Origin: Pseudokordiimonas caeni
Lineage (GTDB): Bacteria; Pseudomonadota; Alphaproteobacteria; Sphingomonadales; Kordiimonadaceae
Length of the DNA: 64,000 bases
Direction of reading: 5' to 3'
Assembly: GCF_026719705.1 (NCBI RefSeq)
Contig: NZ_JAPPRR010000003.1
Coordinates: 1 to 64,000 of the forward strand
Below the pieces are notes generated by a model. That model was not told the origin of the DNA and made no database searches. It worked only from the letters and a program-made list of their open reading frames with translations. Positions 52,725 to 62,136 of the stretch are shown piece after piece. A program made the translations under genes and the position numbers. Position 1 is the stretch's first letter. The number at the start of each line of letters is the position of its first letter.

Positions 52725-54122
52725 TCACCCCCGCGCCATTTTCCCCGGATCGACATGCTTGTCGTAGGTCTCGGCGTCGATGACGCCTGAGGCCAGCGCG
52801 ACGTCGCGCAAGGGGGCATTCTGTTTTTCGGCTTCGAATACCAGTTTCGCTGTCGCGTCATAGCCGATGACGGGCACGAGGCTCGTGGCCACCATCAGCG
52901 TGCGGGCGGTGAGTTCCTCTAGCCGCGCTTCGTTCGCCTTCAGGCCTTCGATGCAGCGTTCGCGGAAGCTGTCCATCATGTCGGCAAGCAGCTGCAGGCT
53001 TTGCAGCAGTGCATCGGCCATCACCGGATTATTGGCATTCAGCTGGAACTGGCCACCGGCTGCCGTGTGGGTGATCACCGTGTGATTACCGAAGACGCGG
53101 GCGCACACCATCACCATGGCTTCAGCCTGTGACGGGTTCACCTTGCCCGCCATGATCGACGAGCCGGGCTCGTTTTTCGGCAAGGCCAGCTCCATCAGCC
53201 CGGCGCGGGGGCCGGAGCCGAGCATACGCACGTCGTTGGCGTATTTATGAAGCACGGTCGCGAGGCCGGAAAGCGCGGCCGACGCCATGAAGAGATCATG
53301 GTGAGCCGCCATCTTCACATATTTGTTGGGCGCACTCGTGAGGCTTAGTCCTGTGAGGGCGGCAAGTTCCGCCGCCACCTTCTCGCCGAAATCGGCGGGT
53401 GCATTGAGGCCCGACCCCACCGCCGTGCCGCCCTGCGGCAAATCGAGCAGTCCTTCGAAGGCATCGTCGAGCGACCAGAGGGCAGCGCGCATCTGGCCCG
53501 CAAAAGCCGCGAACTCGGCGCCGAGTGTCATGGGTACTGCATCCATCAGGTGGGTGCGGCCGACCTTCACAAGGTCCCGGAAGGCTTCGGCCTTGGCGTC
53601 GGTCGCCGCAATCAGCCGCTCGAGCGCAGGGCGGGTGGCCTCGTGCCACATAAGGAGCGCTGAAAGATCCATCGCCGTCGGGATCGTGTCGTTCGACGAC
53701 TGACCCATATTCACATGGTCATTGGGGTGCACCGGGCTGGTGCCGCCGCGTTTTTTTGTGAGCAGCTCGTTGGCGTGGCCGGCGATCACCTCGTTCGCAT
53801 TCATGTTGAACTGGGTGCCCGACCCCGATTGCCAGACGGGCAGGGGGAAATGATCGTTCAGTTTACCTTCGGCAACCTCGTTCGCCGCCACCTCGATGGC
53901 ATCGGCAAGTTTCGCATCAAGCGCCCCGCGCGCCTTGTTCACGCTGGCGGCAGCAAGCTTGATAAGCCCCAGCGCCCGCCAGAAGACGGGCGACAGTGTT
54001 TCGCGCCCGATGGGGAAATTGCGAAGGCAGCGTTCCGTTTGCGCCCCCCAGTAGCGGTCTGCCGGTACCTCGATCTCGCCAAGGCTGTCCTTTTCCGTTC
54101 GGGTGAGGGGCGCGCGGGTCAT
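52725..54122 (-). CDS. fumC: Fumarate hydratase class II
   Basis: This 465-residue iron-independent fumarase interconverts fumarate and malate in the TCA cycle. It starts LTRTEKDSLGEIEVPADRYWGAQTERCLRNFPIG and has SGSGTQFNMNANEV and the family signature GSSIMAGKVNP with its catalytic Ser. VGRTHLMDAVPMTLG binds substrate. Its ATG overlaps the stop of the DUF502 gene by four bases. Length is normal. Confidence 0.95.
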   Translation of the reverse strand: MTRAPLTRTEKDSLGEIEVPADRYWGAQTERCLRNFPIGRETLSPVFWRALGLIKLAAASVNKARGALDAKLADAIEVAANEVAEGKLNDHFPLPVWQSGSGTQFNMNANEVIAGHANELLTKKRGGTSPVHPNDHVNMGQSSNDTIPTAMDLSALLMWHEATRPALERLIAATDAKAEAFRDLVKVGRTHLMDAVPMTLGAEFAAFAGQMRAALWSLDDAFEGLLDLPQGGTAVGSGLNAPADFGEKVAAELAALTGLSLTSAPNKYVKMAAHHDLFMASAALSGLATVLHKYANDVRMLGSGPRAGLMELALPKNEPGSSIMAGKVNPSQAEAMVMVCARVFGNHTVITHTAAGGQFQLNANNPVMADALLQSLQLLADMMDSFRERCIEGLKANEARLEELTARTLMVATSLVPVIGYDATAKLVFEAEKQNAPLRDVALASGVIDAETYDKHVDPGKMARG

Positions 54123-54838
54123 GGCTGGTCCTCCGGTTCCTTCTTTTTGGCCGCCTTGGGTTCGGCCTTCGGGGGCATGTCATAGATCACATTCTTGGGC
54201 ACATCGGCCCCGCCGGAGATCACGAAGCTCATGGCTTCGTCCATCTTCCAGTTGGTGGGGGTCAGCTTCTCAACGGGCACGATCTCCAGATAGCCGGAGG
54301 TCGGGTTCGGGGTTGTCGGCACATACACGGCCGCAAGCTCGCGGCCGGTGTTGGCGTCCTTGAAGGTCTTGGTCACCAGCCCCACGGTTTTCATGTCGGG
54401 GTTTGGAAATTCAATCAGAACAACGCGCTGGAAATCCGATGGTGTCATGTTCATCGCGTCGGTCAGGCGCTTCACGGCATTATAGATGGACTTGGCGACG
54501 GGGATGCGGGCCATGACGCCATCCACGAGCATGATCGCCTTCTGCCCCACCCAGCGCGAGGCCAGCCAGCCGGTGAAATAGAAAAGCGACAACAGCACCG
54601 CCACCGCAAGCGCGGTCTGGAACCAGGGGTGTGTCACCATGCCCATGACGCTGCTGTCGTTTGGCACACGGACCACAATCTGGTTCAGCATCGGCTGGGC
54701 AAGATCGCGCACGAAATCAAGGATGAAGCCGAGCGCCCAGAAGGTCAGCCACAGGGGCACCAGCGTGAAAAGGCCAACGATGATATAGCGTCGGGCGCGT
54801 TGCGGGAAAGGCGGGCGGGAGGCTGCCGTCTCGGTCAA
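54119..54838 (-). CDS. DUF502 membrane protein
   Basis: This 239-residue protein has two membrane helices (RYIIVGLFTLVPLWLTFWALGF and FQTALAVAVLLSLFYFTGWLAS) and the DUF502 core (VAKSIYNAVKRLTDAMN, VVLIEFPNPDMKTVGLVT, VYVPTTPNPTSGYLEIVP). It starts with TTG at 54838, decided by AAGGAG about eight bases upstream. It is coupled to fumC. Homologues appear in many bacteria without assigned function. Confidence 0.88.
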   Translation of the reverse strand: MTETAASRPPFPQRARRYIIVGLFTLVPLWLTFWALGFILDFVRDLAQPMLNQIVVRVPNDSSVMGMVTHPWFQTALAVAVLLSLFYFTGWLASRWVGQKAIMLVDGVMARIPVAKSIYNAVKRLTDAMNMTPSDFQRVVLIEFPNPDMKTVGLVTKTFKDANTGRELAAVYVPTTPNPTSGYLEIVPVEKLTPTNWKMDEAMSFVISGGADVPKNVIYDMPPKAEPKAAKKKEPEDQP

Positions 54839-55028
54839 GGGTTTGCTCCTTATGCATTTTGCGGCCAGCCTAGCGAAAAGCGGCCGTCACTGCCAGTCTA
54901 GTTGGTTTAAACGCGAAAGCATTTCTGATATGGTGCCGCCGCCGGTCAGCCCAGTACCGCGTTCCCAAGTGGCGCCTTCCGCGCCAGTCTTTCAATCATC
55001 AGGCTAATGCGACCGGCGGGGACAACCC

Positions 55029-56840
55029 ATGAAAAACTATAAACGTACAGCGATCCTTTTCGGCGGGACCGCCCTTCTTTCACTCGCCGCCCTGCCTGGC
55101 CCGGTCGTTGATCCGGCCGAAGAAATCCGCTCGGCAGGCCTTCGCCAGCTTGACGAACTGACAGACCCGAACCGCATCGCCGGGACCCTGTGTGGGAAAG
55201 CCGGCCAGCAGCGCGGCGTCTTCTTCCGGCCCGATCTGCAGCATGCGCTTTCAAGCTCTGTTGCTGCCGCCGAGCCGAAGCTTGATGTGCCGCTCTATCC
55301 GGGGCTCGACCAGCGCAAGTTCCCGATCAGCACGAAGAATGCCGAGGCGCAAACCTATTTCAACCAGGGCCATGCGCTCCTCTATGGCTTCAATCACGGC
55401 GAGGCGATCCGCGCTTTCCGCAAGGCGCAGGAACTCGATCCGAACTGCGCCATCTGTTACTGGGGGGAGGCTGTGGCCTGGGGGCCGAACATCAATATGC
55501 CGATGCCGCCCGAAGCAGTCGCCCCGGCTTTCGCTGCGATTTCAAAGGCACTCGCCCTGAAAGCGAACGCGAGCGAAAAGGAAGCTGCACTCATCGATGC
55601 AGCGGCCAAACGCTACAGCCCCGATCCGAACGCGGACCGCGCCGCGCTCGATGCCGCCTATTCGGCAGCCATGGAAACCGTTCACAAGGCCTATCCGGAT
55701 GACGACGATATCGCCGCCCATTATGCGGAATCGGTGATGGACCTCAGCCCCTGGTATTATTGGGAGCGGGATTTCATCACGCCGCGGCCGGGTATCGAGA
55801 AGGCGGTTGCGACCATCGAAAGCGTTCTCGCCCGCAACCCCGACCATTATGGCGCGATCCATCTTTACATCCATCTGGTGGAGGCGACGCCACTGGTGAG
55901 GAATGCCGAGCCTTTCGCCGACAAGCTTGCCGCCCTTGTACCGGGCTCCGGGCACCTCGTGCATATGCCGGCGCATATCTATTTCCGCATCGGGCGCTAT
56001 ATCGATTCGCTCGATCTCAATGTGCAGGCAACAGCGGTCGATGAGGCTTATCTGCAGACCAACAAGGACGCGAGCCCGATGTACCGTTATGGCTATTATC
56101 CCCATAACGTGCATTTCGTGCTTGTTTCTGCGCAGATGGCGGCGGACGGCAAAACCGCCCTTGAATATGGCCGCAAGCTCGATGCGATCCTGCCGCCCGA
56201 AACGCTTGCTGTGTCGCCGATGATCGCACCGGTGAAGGCTGCCCATTATTTCGCGTGGGCGCATTTCGGGTCGCTGGATGAAGTGATGGCCTTGCCGGAT
56301 CCGGGTGAGGCTGTCGGGCCGTTCGTGCGGGCGCACTGGCATTATGCCCGCGGCATGGCGCTTGCGCGCGCAGGCGACGCTCGTGCCGCCGACGAGGCAG
56401 CGGCTATCGAGGCAGCCCGGGCCGATGCCAGCATCCCGGCGCTTGAAGCCGGTGGCATGCCGGCCGGGGCGGTCCTCGACATTGCGTCGCGCATGGTGCG
56501 GGGCGTGGCGGCCGCGAAGGCGGGCGACTATAAAGCCGCACTTGCAACCCTTGAAGAAGCGCGCAAGGTGCAGGCATCGATCCCCTATATGGAGCCGCCC
56601 TTCTGGTATCAGGCCGTCGATCAGACGGTCGGTGCTGTGCACCTGATGGCGGGCGATGCCGAAAAGGCCGCCGAAGCCTTCCGGGCAAGCCTTGTGCAGC
56701 ATCCGAACAGTGCCTGGTCGCTTTACGGCCTGATGAAAGCGCAGGAAGCCATGGGCAACACGGCAGAGGCCGCGAAAACCAAGGCCCTGCTCGCAAAAGC
56801 CAGTCGGTCGACGGAGGATATCTCGCTCGACACGCTCTAG
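55029..56840 (+). CDS. Secreted TPR-repeat protein (603 aa)
   Basis: An N-terminal signal segment (MKNYKRTAILFGGTALLSLAALPG) is followed by TPR units (TYFNQGHALLYGFNHGEAIRAF, AQELDPNCAICYWGEA, then AYPDDDDIAAHYAESVMDLS and C-terminal AAKAGDYKAALATLEEARKV). Such proteins often scaffold periplasmic complexes. Family-level annotation only. No operon partner is apparent, because gabT downstream has 135 bases before it. Confidence 0.82.
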   Translation: MKNYKRTAILFGGTALLSLAALPGPVVDPAEEIRSAGLRQLDELTDPNRIAGTLCGKAGQQRGVFFRPDLQHALSSSVAAAEPKLDVPLYPGLDQRKFPISTKNAEAQTYFNQGHALLYGFNHGEAIRAFRKAQELDPNCAICYWGEAVAWGPNINMPMPPEAVAPAFAAISKALALKANASEKEAALIDAAAKRYSPDPNADRAALDAAYSAAMETVHKAYPDDDDIAAHYAESVMDLSPWYYWERDFITPRPGIEKAVATIESVLARNPDHYGAIHLYIHLVEATPLVRNAEPFADKLAALVPGSGHLVHMPAHIYFRIGRYIDSLDLNVQATAVDEAYLQTNKDASPMYRYGYYPHNVHFVLVSAQMAADGKTALEYGRKLDAILPPETLAVSPMIAPVKAAHYFAWAHFGSLDEVMALPDPGEAVGPFVRAHWHYARGMALARAGDARAADEAAAIEAARADASIPALEAGGMPAGAVLDIASRMVRGVAAAKAGDYKAALATLEEARKVQASIPYMEPPFWYQAVDQTVGAVHLMAGDAEKAAEAFRASLVQHPNSAWSLYGLMKAQEAMGNTAEAAKTKALLAKASRSTEDISLDTL

Positions 56841-56975
56841 GCGGATACTCAAAAAGTAGAATTTACTGTCTTTGAAATTCCATATTTTGCTGGCGGTAAA
56901 AATGCGAAACGGATATGGTGGCGGGGACTCAGGGCCCGGCCGCCATGCCGTTTGCCTGCTTTCATGGAGAGTATC

Positions 56976-58274
56976 ATGTCGAAGAATGCCGAACTTCTGG
57001 CTCGCCGTCAGGCTGCTGTGCCGCGCGGGGTTGCCTCGGCCACGCCGATCTTTGCCGAGCGCGCTGAAAATGCCGAACTGTGGGACGCCGACGGCCGCCG
57101 CTATCTCGATTTCGCGGTCGGCATTGCCGTCTGCAACACCGGCCACCGTCACCCCAAGGTGATCGGTGCGGTCGAGGAGCAGCTGAAGCGCTTCACCCAC
57201 ACGGCCTTCCAGGTTTCGGCTTACGAGCCCTATATCGCGCTTGCCGAGCGGCTGAATGAAGCTGCCCCCATCAAAGACGCGAAGACGATCTTCTTCACCA
57301 CCGGTGCCGAAGCGGTTGAGAACGCCATCAAGGTGGCCCGCGTAGCGACCGGCCGTCAGGGCGTGATTGCTTTCCGCGGCGCCTTCCACGGCCGCACCGC
57401 GCTGACCGGCGCGCTGACCGGCAAGATCGTGCCCTACCGCATGGGTGCGGGCCCGGCTGTCCCCGGCATCTATCACGCACCCTTCCCGGTGCCGCACCAT
57501 GGTGTGAGTGTTGATGACGCCTTCTACGGGCTCGAAACCATCTTCAAGGTGGAAATCGAGGCGCGTGACGTGGCGGCGATCATCGTCGAGCCCGTGCAGG
57601 GCGAGGGCGGCTTCTATGTGGCGCCCAAGGACTTCATGGTACGGCTGAGGAAGCTGTGCGACGACCACGGCATCCTCCTGATCTGCGACGAGATCCAGAC
57701 CGGCTTTGCCCGCACCGGCAAGCTTTTCGCGACCGAACATTATGATGTCGAACCCGACCTCATCACCGTTGCCAAGGCGCTTGCCGGCGGCTTCCCGCTG
57801 TCGGGCCTTATCGGCAAGGCGTCGATCATCGATACGCCGCTGCCGGGCGGCATGGGCGGCACCTATGGCGGCAGCCCCATCGGTATCGCCGCGGCCCACG
57901 CCGTGATGGATGTGATCGCGGAAGAAAAGCTCTGTGCGCGCGCCGAAAAGATCGGTGCCCGCATGAAGGAACGGCTGGAAGCCATGAAAGTCAGGGGCGA
58001 TACTGCCCCTATCGGCGACGTCCGTGGCCTTGGCGCCATGGTGGCGTTCGAACTGGTCACCGAAAAGGGTGGCAACGTGCCGAACCCGGCGGCGACCTCG
58101 GCGCTTGTTGCCAAGGCGCTGAGCCACGGCCTGATCATCCTGTCGTGCGGTTACTGGGCGAATACGATCCGCCTTCTGGCCCCGATCACCGTGCCGGATG
58201 ACCAGCTCGAGGAAGGCCTCGACATGCTGGAAAAAGCACTTGTGGATGTGGCGGCGGCTGCGAAGGCAGCCTGA
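56976..58274 (+). CDS. gabT: 4-aminobutyrate aminotransferase
   Basis: This 432-residue class III aminotransferase has PLP lysine K267 (ITVAKALAGGFPLSG), ICDEIQTGFARTG and TTGAEAVENAIKVAR. It would transfer the amino group of GABA to 2-oxoglutarate, giving succinic semialdehyde. ATG 56976 follows GGAGAG. A longer frame from 56952 adds eight residues. GabT and 5-aminovalerate enzymes are not separable here. No gabD is adjacent. Confidence 0.9.
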   Translation: MSKNAELLARRQAAVPRGVASATPIFAERAENAELWDADGRRYLDFAVGIAVCNTGHRHPKVIGAVEEQLKRFTHTAFQVSAYEPYIALAERLNEAAPIKDAKTIFFTTGAEAVENAIKVARVATGRQGVIAFRGAFHGRTALTGALTGKIVPYRMGAGPAVPGIYHAPFPVPHHGVSVDDAFYGLETIFKVEIEARDVAAIIVEPVQGEGGFYVAPKDFMVRLRKLCDDHGILLICDEIQTGFARTGKLFATEHYDVEPDLITVAKALAGGFPLSGLIGKASIIDTPLPGGMGGTYGGSPIGIAAAHAVMDVIAEEKLCARAEKIGARMKERLEAMKVRGDTAPIGDVRGLGAMVAFELVTEKGGNVPNPAATSALVAKALSHGLIILSCGYWANTIRLLAPITVPDDQLEEGLDMLEKALVDVAAAAKAA

Positions 58275-58296
58275 CCTTTTCCCGTCTCGCGATGTG

Positions 58297-58332
58297 AAAC
58301 GGCCGGGTATCCGCCCGGCCGTTTCTTCTTTT
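58297..58332 (+). terminator. Terminator after gabT
   Basis: An 11-bp perfect stem (AAACGGCCGGG with CCCGGCCGTTT) around a six-base loop is followed by CTTCTTTT. It lies 22 bases after the gabT stop. Confidence 0.9.
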
Positions 58333-58368
58333 CCGTGATACTTTCGGGGTTTGGACACGAGCTTCGAT

Positions 58369-58382
58369 TGACAGCGCTGTCA
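58369..58382. promoter_or_regulatory. LacI-type operator over a -35 box
   Basis: TGACAGCGCTGTCA is a perfect 14-bp palindrome with the central CG step of LacI/GalR operators. It overlaps TTGACA (58368-58373) upstream of the LacI-family gene, so autorepression is likely. Confidence 0.8.
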
Positions 58383-58430
58383 GAAGATGGCTAGTCTCTG
58401 CACCATTCTGGAGGTCGGGGGACGGGCTGG

Positions 58431-59447
58431 ATGTCCAAAGTTATCATCGATGATGTGGCGGCGCGCGCCGGGGTTTCGATCAAGACCGTATCGCGGGTCA
58501 TGAACAACGAACCGAACGTGAGCGAACGCACGCGGGACCGTGTGCTTTCCGCCGCGCGCGAGCTGAATTATCGGCCGAGCCTTTCGGCGCGGGGGCTGGC
58601 GGGCAGCCGGTCCTATCTGATCGGGCTTCTGTATGACAACCCGAGCCCGGCCTACCTCGCCGAAGTGCAGGCGGGCCTTCTGGAAGCCTGCGAGGCCAGC
58701 CACTACAGCCTCGCGCTCCACCCTTGCCACCATGAAGATCCGGGCATGCCGGCTGCCGTGTCGGCTGCTCTTGCGCAGGCGCGGCTTGATGGGCTGATCA
58801 TCACACCGCCCGTTTGCAATGTACCAGCCCTGATGGCGGCAGTGGAGGAACGCGGCGTGCCCTATGCCGTGATTTCCGATGAGGCCGGCCCTTCGGGCAT
58901 TGCGGTGACGATCGACGAAAGTGCCGCCATGCGCGACCTGACCGAGCATGTGATCGGCCTTGGCCACACGCGCATCGGCTTCATCGCCGGCCACCCGGAC
59001 CACAAGGGCGCAGCGCGTCGCCGCGACGGATTTGAAACCGCCATGAAGGCGCATGGCCTTGCCATTGACCCTGCCATGGTGGTGCAGGGCTATTTCGATT
59101 TCGAAAGCGGACGCCACGGCGCGCGGGATCTTTTGTCGCGTACCAATCCGCCGTCTGCCATCATCGCCGCGAACGACGACATGGCGGCGGGTGCCCTGCA
59201 GGTGGCCCATGACAAGGGGCTGCATATCCCGACCGATCTTGTGATTGTCGGTTTTGACGATAGTCCCCTTTCGCGGCAGGTGTGGCCGCCGCTGACGACT
59301 GTGCGCCAGCCGGTGGCTGATATGGCACGCGAGGCAGCAGCCCGCGTGATCGCCCGGCTGACCGGGGCGGCGGAGCCAGACAATCCCGCCAATCTTGCCT
59401 TCCCGCACGAGCTACGGCTACGGCAATCGAGCCTGGGCGACACCTGA
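58431..59447 (+). CDS. LacI-family transcriptional regulator
   Basis: This 338-residue protein has the LacI HTH and hinge (IIDDVAARAGVSIKTVSRVM, then LNYRPSLSARGLAGSRS) and a periplasmic-binding-like effector domain (IGFIAGHPDHKGAARRRDGF, PSAIIAANDDMAAGALQVA). It resembles cellobiose/beta-glucoside repressors. It precedes the GH3 glucosidase by 92 bases and probably controls both genes through the palindrome in its own promoter. Confidence 0.92.
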   Translation: MSKVIIDDVAARAGVSIKTVSRVMNNEPNVSERTRDRVLSAARELNYRPSLSARGLAGSRSYLIGLLYDNPSPAYLAEVQAGLLEACEASHYSLALHPCHHEDPGMPAAVSAALAQARLDGLIITPPVCNVPALMAAVEERGVPYAVISDEAGPSGIAVTIDESAAMRDLTEHVIGLGHTRIGFIAGHPDHKGAARRRDGFETAMKAHGLAIDPAMVVQGYFDFESGRHGARDLLSRTNPPSAIIAANDDMAAGALQVAHDKGLHIPTDLVIVGFDDSPLSRQVWPPLTTVRQPVADMAREAAARVIARLTGAAEPDNPANLAFPHELRLRQSSLGDT

Positions 59448-59539
59448 AGCCAATAAAGACCCTTCCCTTTTCGGGCCCGGTTTGCTTACTTGGGCAGCGG
59501 TCGAACGCGACTGACCCCGAACCTCGGAAAAGCTTCTCC

Positions 59540-62131
59540 ATGCGCCGTTTGTTCACCCTGCCGATCCTTGCTGCCGCCCTTGGCCTTGCCGCGTGCGACT
59601 GGCAGCCCGTGGGGCCGGAAAAGCTGCCCGAAGACAAGTCGGTGCCGGGGGCCAGCCAGTTTGGCGCGCGCGGGGCGCCGATGCCGCCGATGCTGCATCC
59701 CGATATCTGGCCCGCCCCTGTAGCCCGTCCTGCGGACAGCCCTGCGATCGAACGCGCTGTGAATGCCGCGGTGGCGCGCATGTCGACAGATGCGAAGCTT
59801 GCTCAGATGCTGCAGGTCGATATGCGCCATATCGTGCCCGACGACTTGCGGCAGGTGCCTTTTGGCATGATACGCGCGCAGGCCGGCAGCTACCCGGAGG
59901 GGGACCGCAATGCCGGCATCGTGGACTGGTTGTCGCTTGCCGACGATTTTTATGCCGCCGCTACCGATCCCGCCGGCCGGGGCGGACGTGTGCCGGCCTT
60001 CTGGTGCCTCGAGATGGCGCATGGCCACACGGCGCTGAAGGGCGGTACGATCTTCCCGCACAATATCGGGCTTGGTGCCGCGGGGGAGGCAACCCTTGTG
60101 CGCCGGGTGGCCATGGCCGTTGCGGCTGAAACCGGCGCAAGCGGGCCGGATTGCGTTATCAGCCCGCGCCTCAATGTGGTGGAGGATGACCGGTCCGGCC
60201 GGGTCTATGAAAGTTTCAGCGAAGCGCCCGAGATCGCTGCCCGCCTCGGCGGGGCCTATGTCACGGGCCTGCAGGGCAAGCCTGGCAGCGGTGATTTCCT
60301 GCGGGGGCCTCGCGTTGTTTCAGCGCCGCGCACCTTCCTCGGTGACGGGCTCGCGGGCGGAGGGCAGGAACGCGGTAATATCAGCCTTGATGAACATGGC
60401 CTGATCGACCGCGACGGGGTGAGCTTCGCCTCGGGCGTCGGCAGCGGGGCGCAGATGCTGCTTGCTTCACCCGCGCGTTGGCAGGGTATTCCGTTGCATG
60501 GCTTCGCGCCGCTCCTGACTGGTGTATTGCGGCAGGGGCTCGGGTTCGATGGAATTCTATTGGGCGATTGGGATGCGATTGCCGAGGTGCCGAACTGCAT
60601 GGCAGACGATTGCGTCACAGCGATCAATGCCGGGATCGACATGCTGGCAGCGGGGGAAAACTGGCGGCGGCTGTATGCCAACATGCGCACAGCCTTTGCC
60701 GAGGGCCGCCTGACGGAGGCGCGGGTCGATGAAGCCGTGCGCCGCATCCTCACCGTCAAGGCGCGGGCCGGGCTTCTGGCGGGTGCCAAGCCTTCGGCGC
60801 GGAACGGGGCGGACCCCGCGCTTGTGGGGGCGCCAGCACACCGCGTGCTTGCCCGCGAAGCTGCCCGCAAATCGCTGGTTCTGCTGAAAAACAACCGCGC
60901 TGTCCTGCCCGTCCGGGCCGGCGCGCGGGTGCTGGTGGCTGGTGAAGGCGCGAACAATCCGCGCATGCAAACCGGCGGCTGGACCCGCACCTGGCAGGGC
61001 ACGGACACAAGCCGTGCCGACCTTCCCGGGGTCAACACCATATGGGAGGGAATCCGGACAGCGGTCGAGGCTGCAGGCGGCACAGCCACGCTTTCCGAGG
61101 ATGGCAACGCTGCCGGCAAGTTCGATGTGGCCATCCTTGTGTACGGCGAGGAGCCCTATGCCGAGTTCCAGGGCGAGATCGATACGCTCGACTATAGCCC
61201 CGGCGACGACCATATCCTCAACCTGCTGGCCCGGCTGCGGCAGCGAGGCATCGCTACGGTTTCGGTTTTCCTTTCCGGTCGTCCCCTGTGGGTGAACCCG
61301 GAAATCAACGCGTCCGACGCTTTCGTCGCGGCATGGCTGCCGGGACAGGAAGGCGCAGGCATCGCCGATGTGATCGTGGCCGGACCAAACAGCCGTATCC
61401 GGCACGATTTTCGCGGCAAGCTTACCTTCTCGTGGCCGAAGCGGGCCGATCAGTACCGGCTGAACCGGTTCGACGCGGATTATGATCCGCTCTTCCCGGT
61501 CGGCTACGGCCTCAGCTATCAGGAGCGCCGCGCCGTGCCGCAACTGGACGAGGGTGTCGGGGCGGCAAGCGGCACGGGAACCCGCGGCGTCTTTTTTGCT
61601 GCCCGGCCGACCTATCCCTATATCCTAGACCTGATCGCGGCGGATGGCACCCGCACCCCCTTCATCGGGGACTGGGTGGCAAGCCGCGACGGCAGCATTT
61701 CCGCCCGTGTGACCAACCGTGAGGAAGAAGGTGACGGCGACGCGCTCGGGATCGTTTTCTCGGGTCAGGCACCGACGACGATCGCGCTGGCGTCGGCGAC
61801 GCCCGTGGATCTCAGCCGCGAGCTCGCCGCCGGCTATGCCATGGCCTTCGAATGGCGGGTCGACAATATTCCCTTCGGCAAGGTGGAGGTTGGCCTTGGC
61901 TGCGGGGCTGGGTGTTCGGGCCTTGTCGATATCAGCAGCTTCTTCCTTGAGGCACCAACGGGGGAATGGCAGCGCACGCTGGTGCCGCTTGCCTGCTTCG
62001 CTGAGAAGGGCGCCGATCTTTCGCGTTTCACCGCGCCCCTGATGCTAACGACAAGCGGTGACTTTGCCTTGTCGCTCGCCGACGTCAGGCTGGTGAAGCC
62101 GGACGCCGGTGCAACGCTTGAATGTCCCTGA
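59540..62131 (+). CDS. GH3 beta-glucosidase-like lipoprotein (863 aa)
   Basis: The lipobox LAAC-D at residues 16-20 (MRRLFTLPILAAALGLAAC) predicts an anchored lipoprotein. The GH3 N-domain has MAHGHTALKGGTIFPHNIGL, DRSGRVYESFSEAPE and the nucleophile D343 (GILLGDWDAI). The C-domain has SLVLLKNNRAVLP and YGEEPYAEFQGE. The last 200 residues form a beta-sandwich found in exo-glucan hydrolases. The KH substrate-contact pair of the family reads R264-T265 here, so specificity may differ. Beta-glucan or oligosaccharide use is inferred. Confidence 0.85.
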   Translation: MRRLFTLPILAAALGLAACDWQPVGPEKLPEDKSVPGASQFGARGAPMPPMLHPDIWPAPVARPADSPAIERAVNAAVARMSTDAKLAQMLQVDMRHIVPDDLRQVPFGMIRAQAGSYPEGDRNAGIVDWLSLADDFYAAATDPAGRGGRVPAFWCLEMAHGHTALKGGTIFPHNIGLGAAGEATLVRRVAMAVAAETGASGPDCVISPRLNVVEDDRSGRVYESFSEAPEIAARLGGAYVTGLQGKPGSGDFLRGPRVVSAPRTFLGDGLAGGGQERGNISLDEHGLIDRDGVSFASGVGSGAQMLLASPARWQGIPLHGFAPLLTGVLRQGLGFDGILLGDWDAIAEVPNCMADDCVTAINAGIDMLAAGENWRRLYANMRTAFAEGRLTEARVDEAVRRILTVKARAGLLAGAKPSARNGADPALVGAPAHRVLAREAARKSLVLLKNNRAVLPVRAGARVLVAGEGANNPRMQTGGWTRTWQGTDTSRADLPGVNTIWEGIRTAVEAAGGTATLSEDGNAAGKFDVAILVYGEEPYAEFQGEIDTLDYSPGDDHILNLLARLRQRGIATVSVFLSGRPLWVNPEINASDAFVAAWLPGQEGAGIADVIVAGPNSRIRHDFRGKLTFSWPKRADQYRLNRFDADYDPLFPVGYGLSYQERRAVPQLDEGVGAASGTGTRGVFFAARPTYPYILDLIAADGTRTPFIGDWVASRDGSISARVTNREEEGDGDALGIVFSGQAPTTIALASATPVDLSRELAAGYAMAFEWRVDNIPFGKVEVGLGCGAGCSGLVDISSFFLEAPTGEWQRTLVPLACFAEKGADLSRFTAPLMLTTSGDFALSLADVRLVKPDAGATLECP

Positions 62132-62136
62132 GGGCA

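Noticed and set aside
55542-58358. 938-aa minus-strand ORF opposite the TPR and gabT genes
   Set aside because: It spans two clear plus-strand genes and the gabT terminator. The translation has no recognisable domain.
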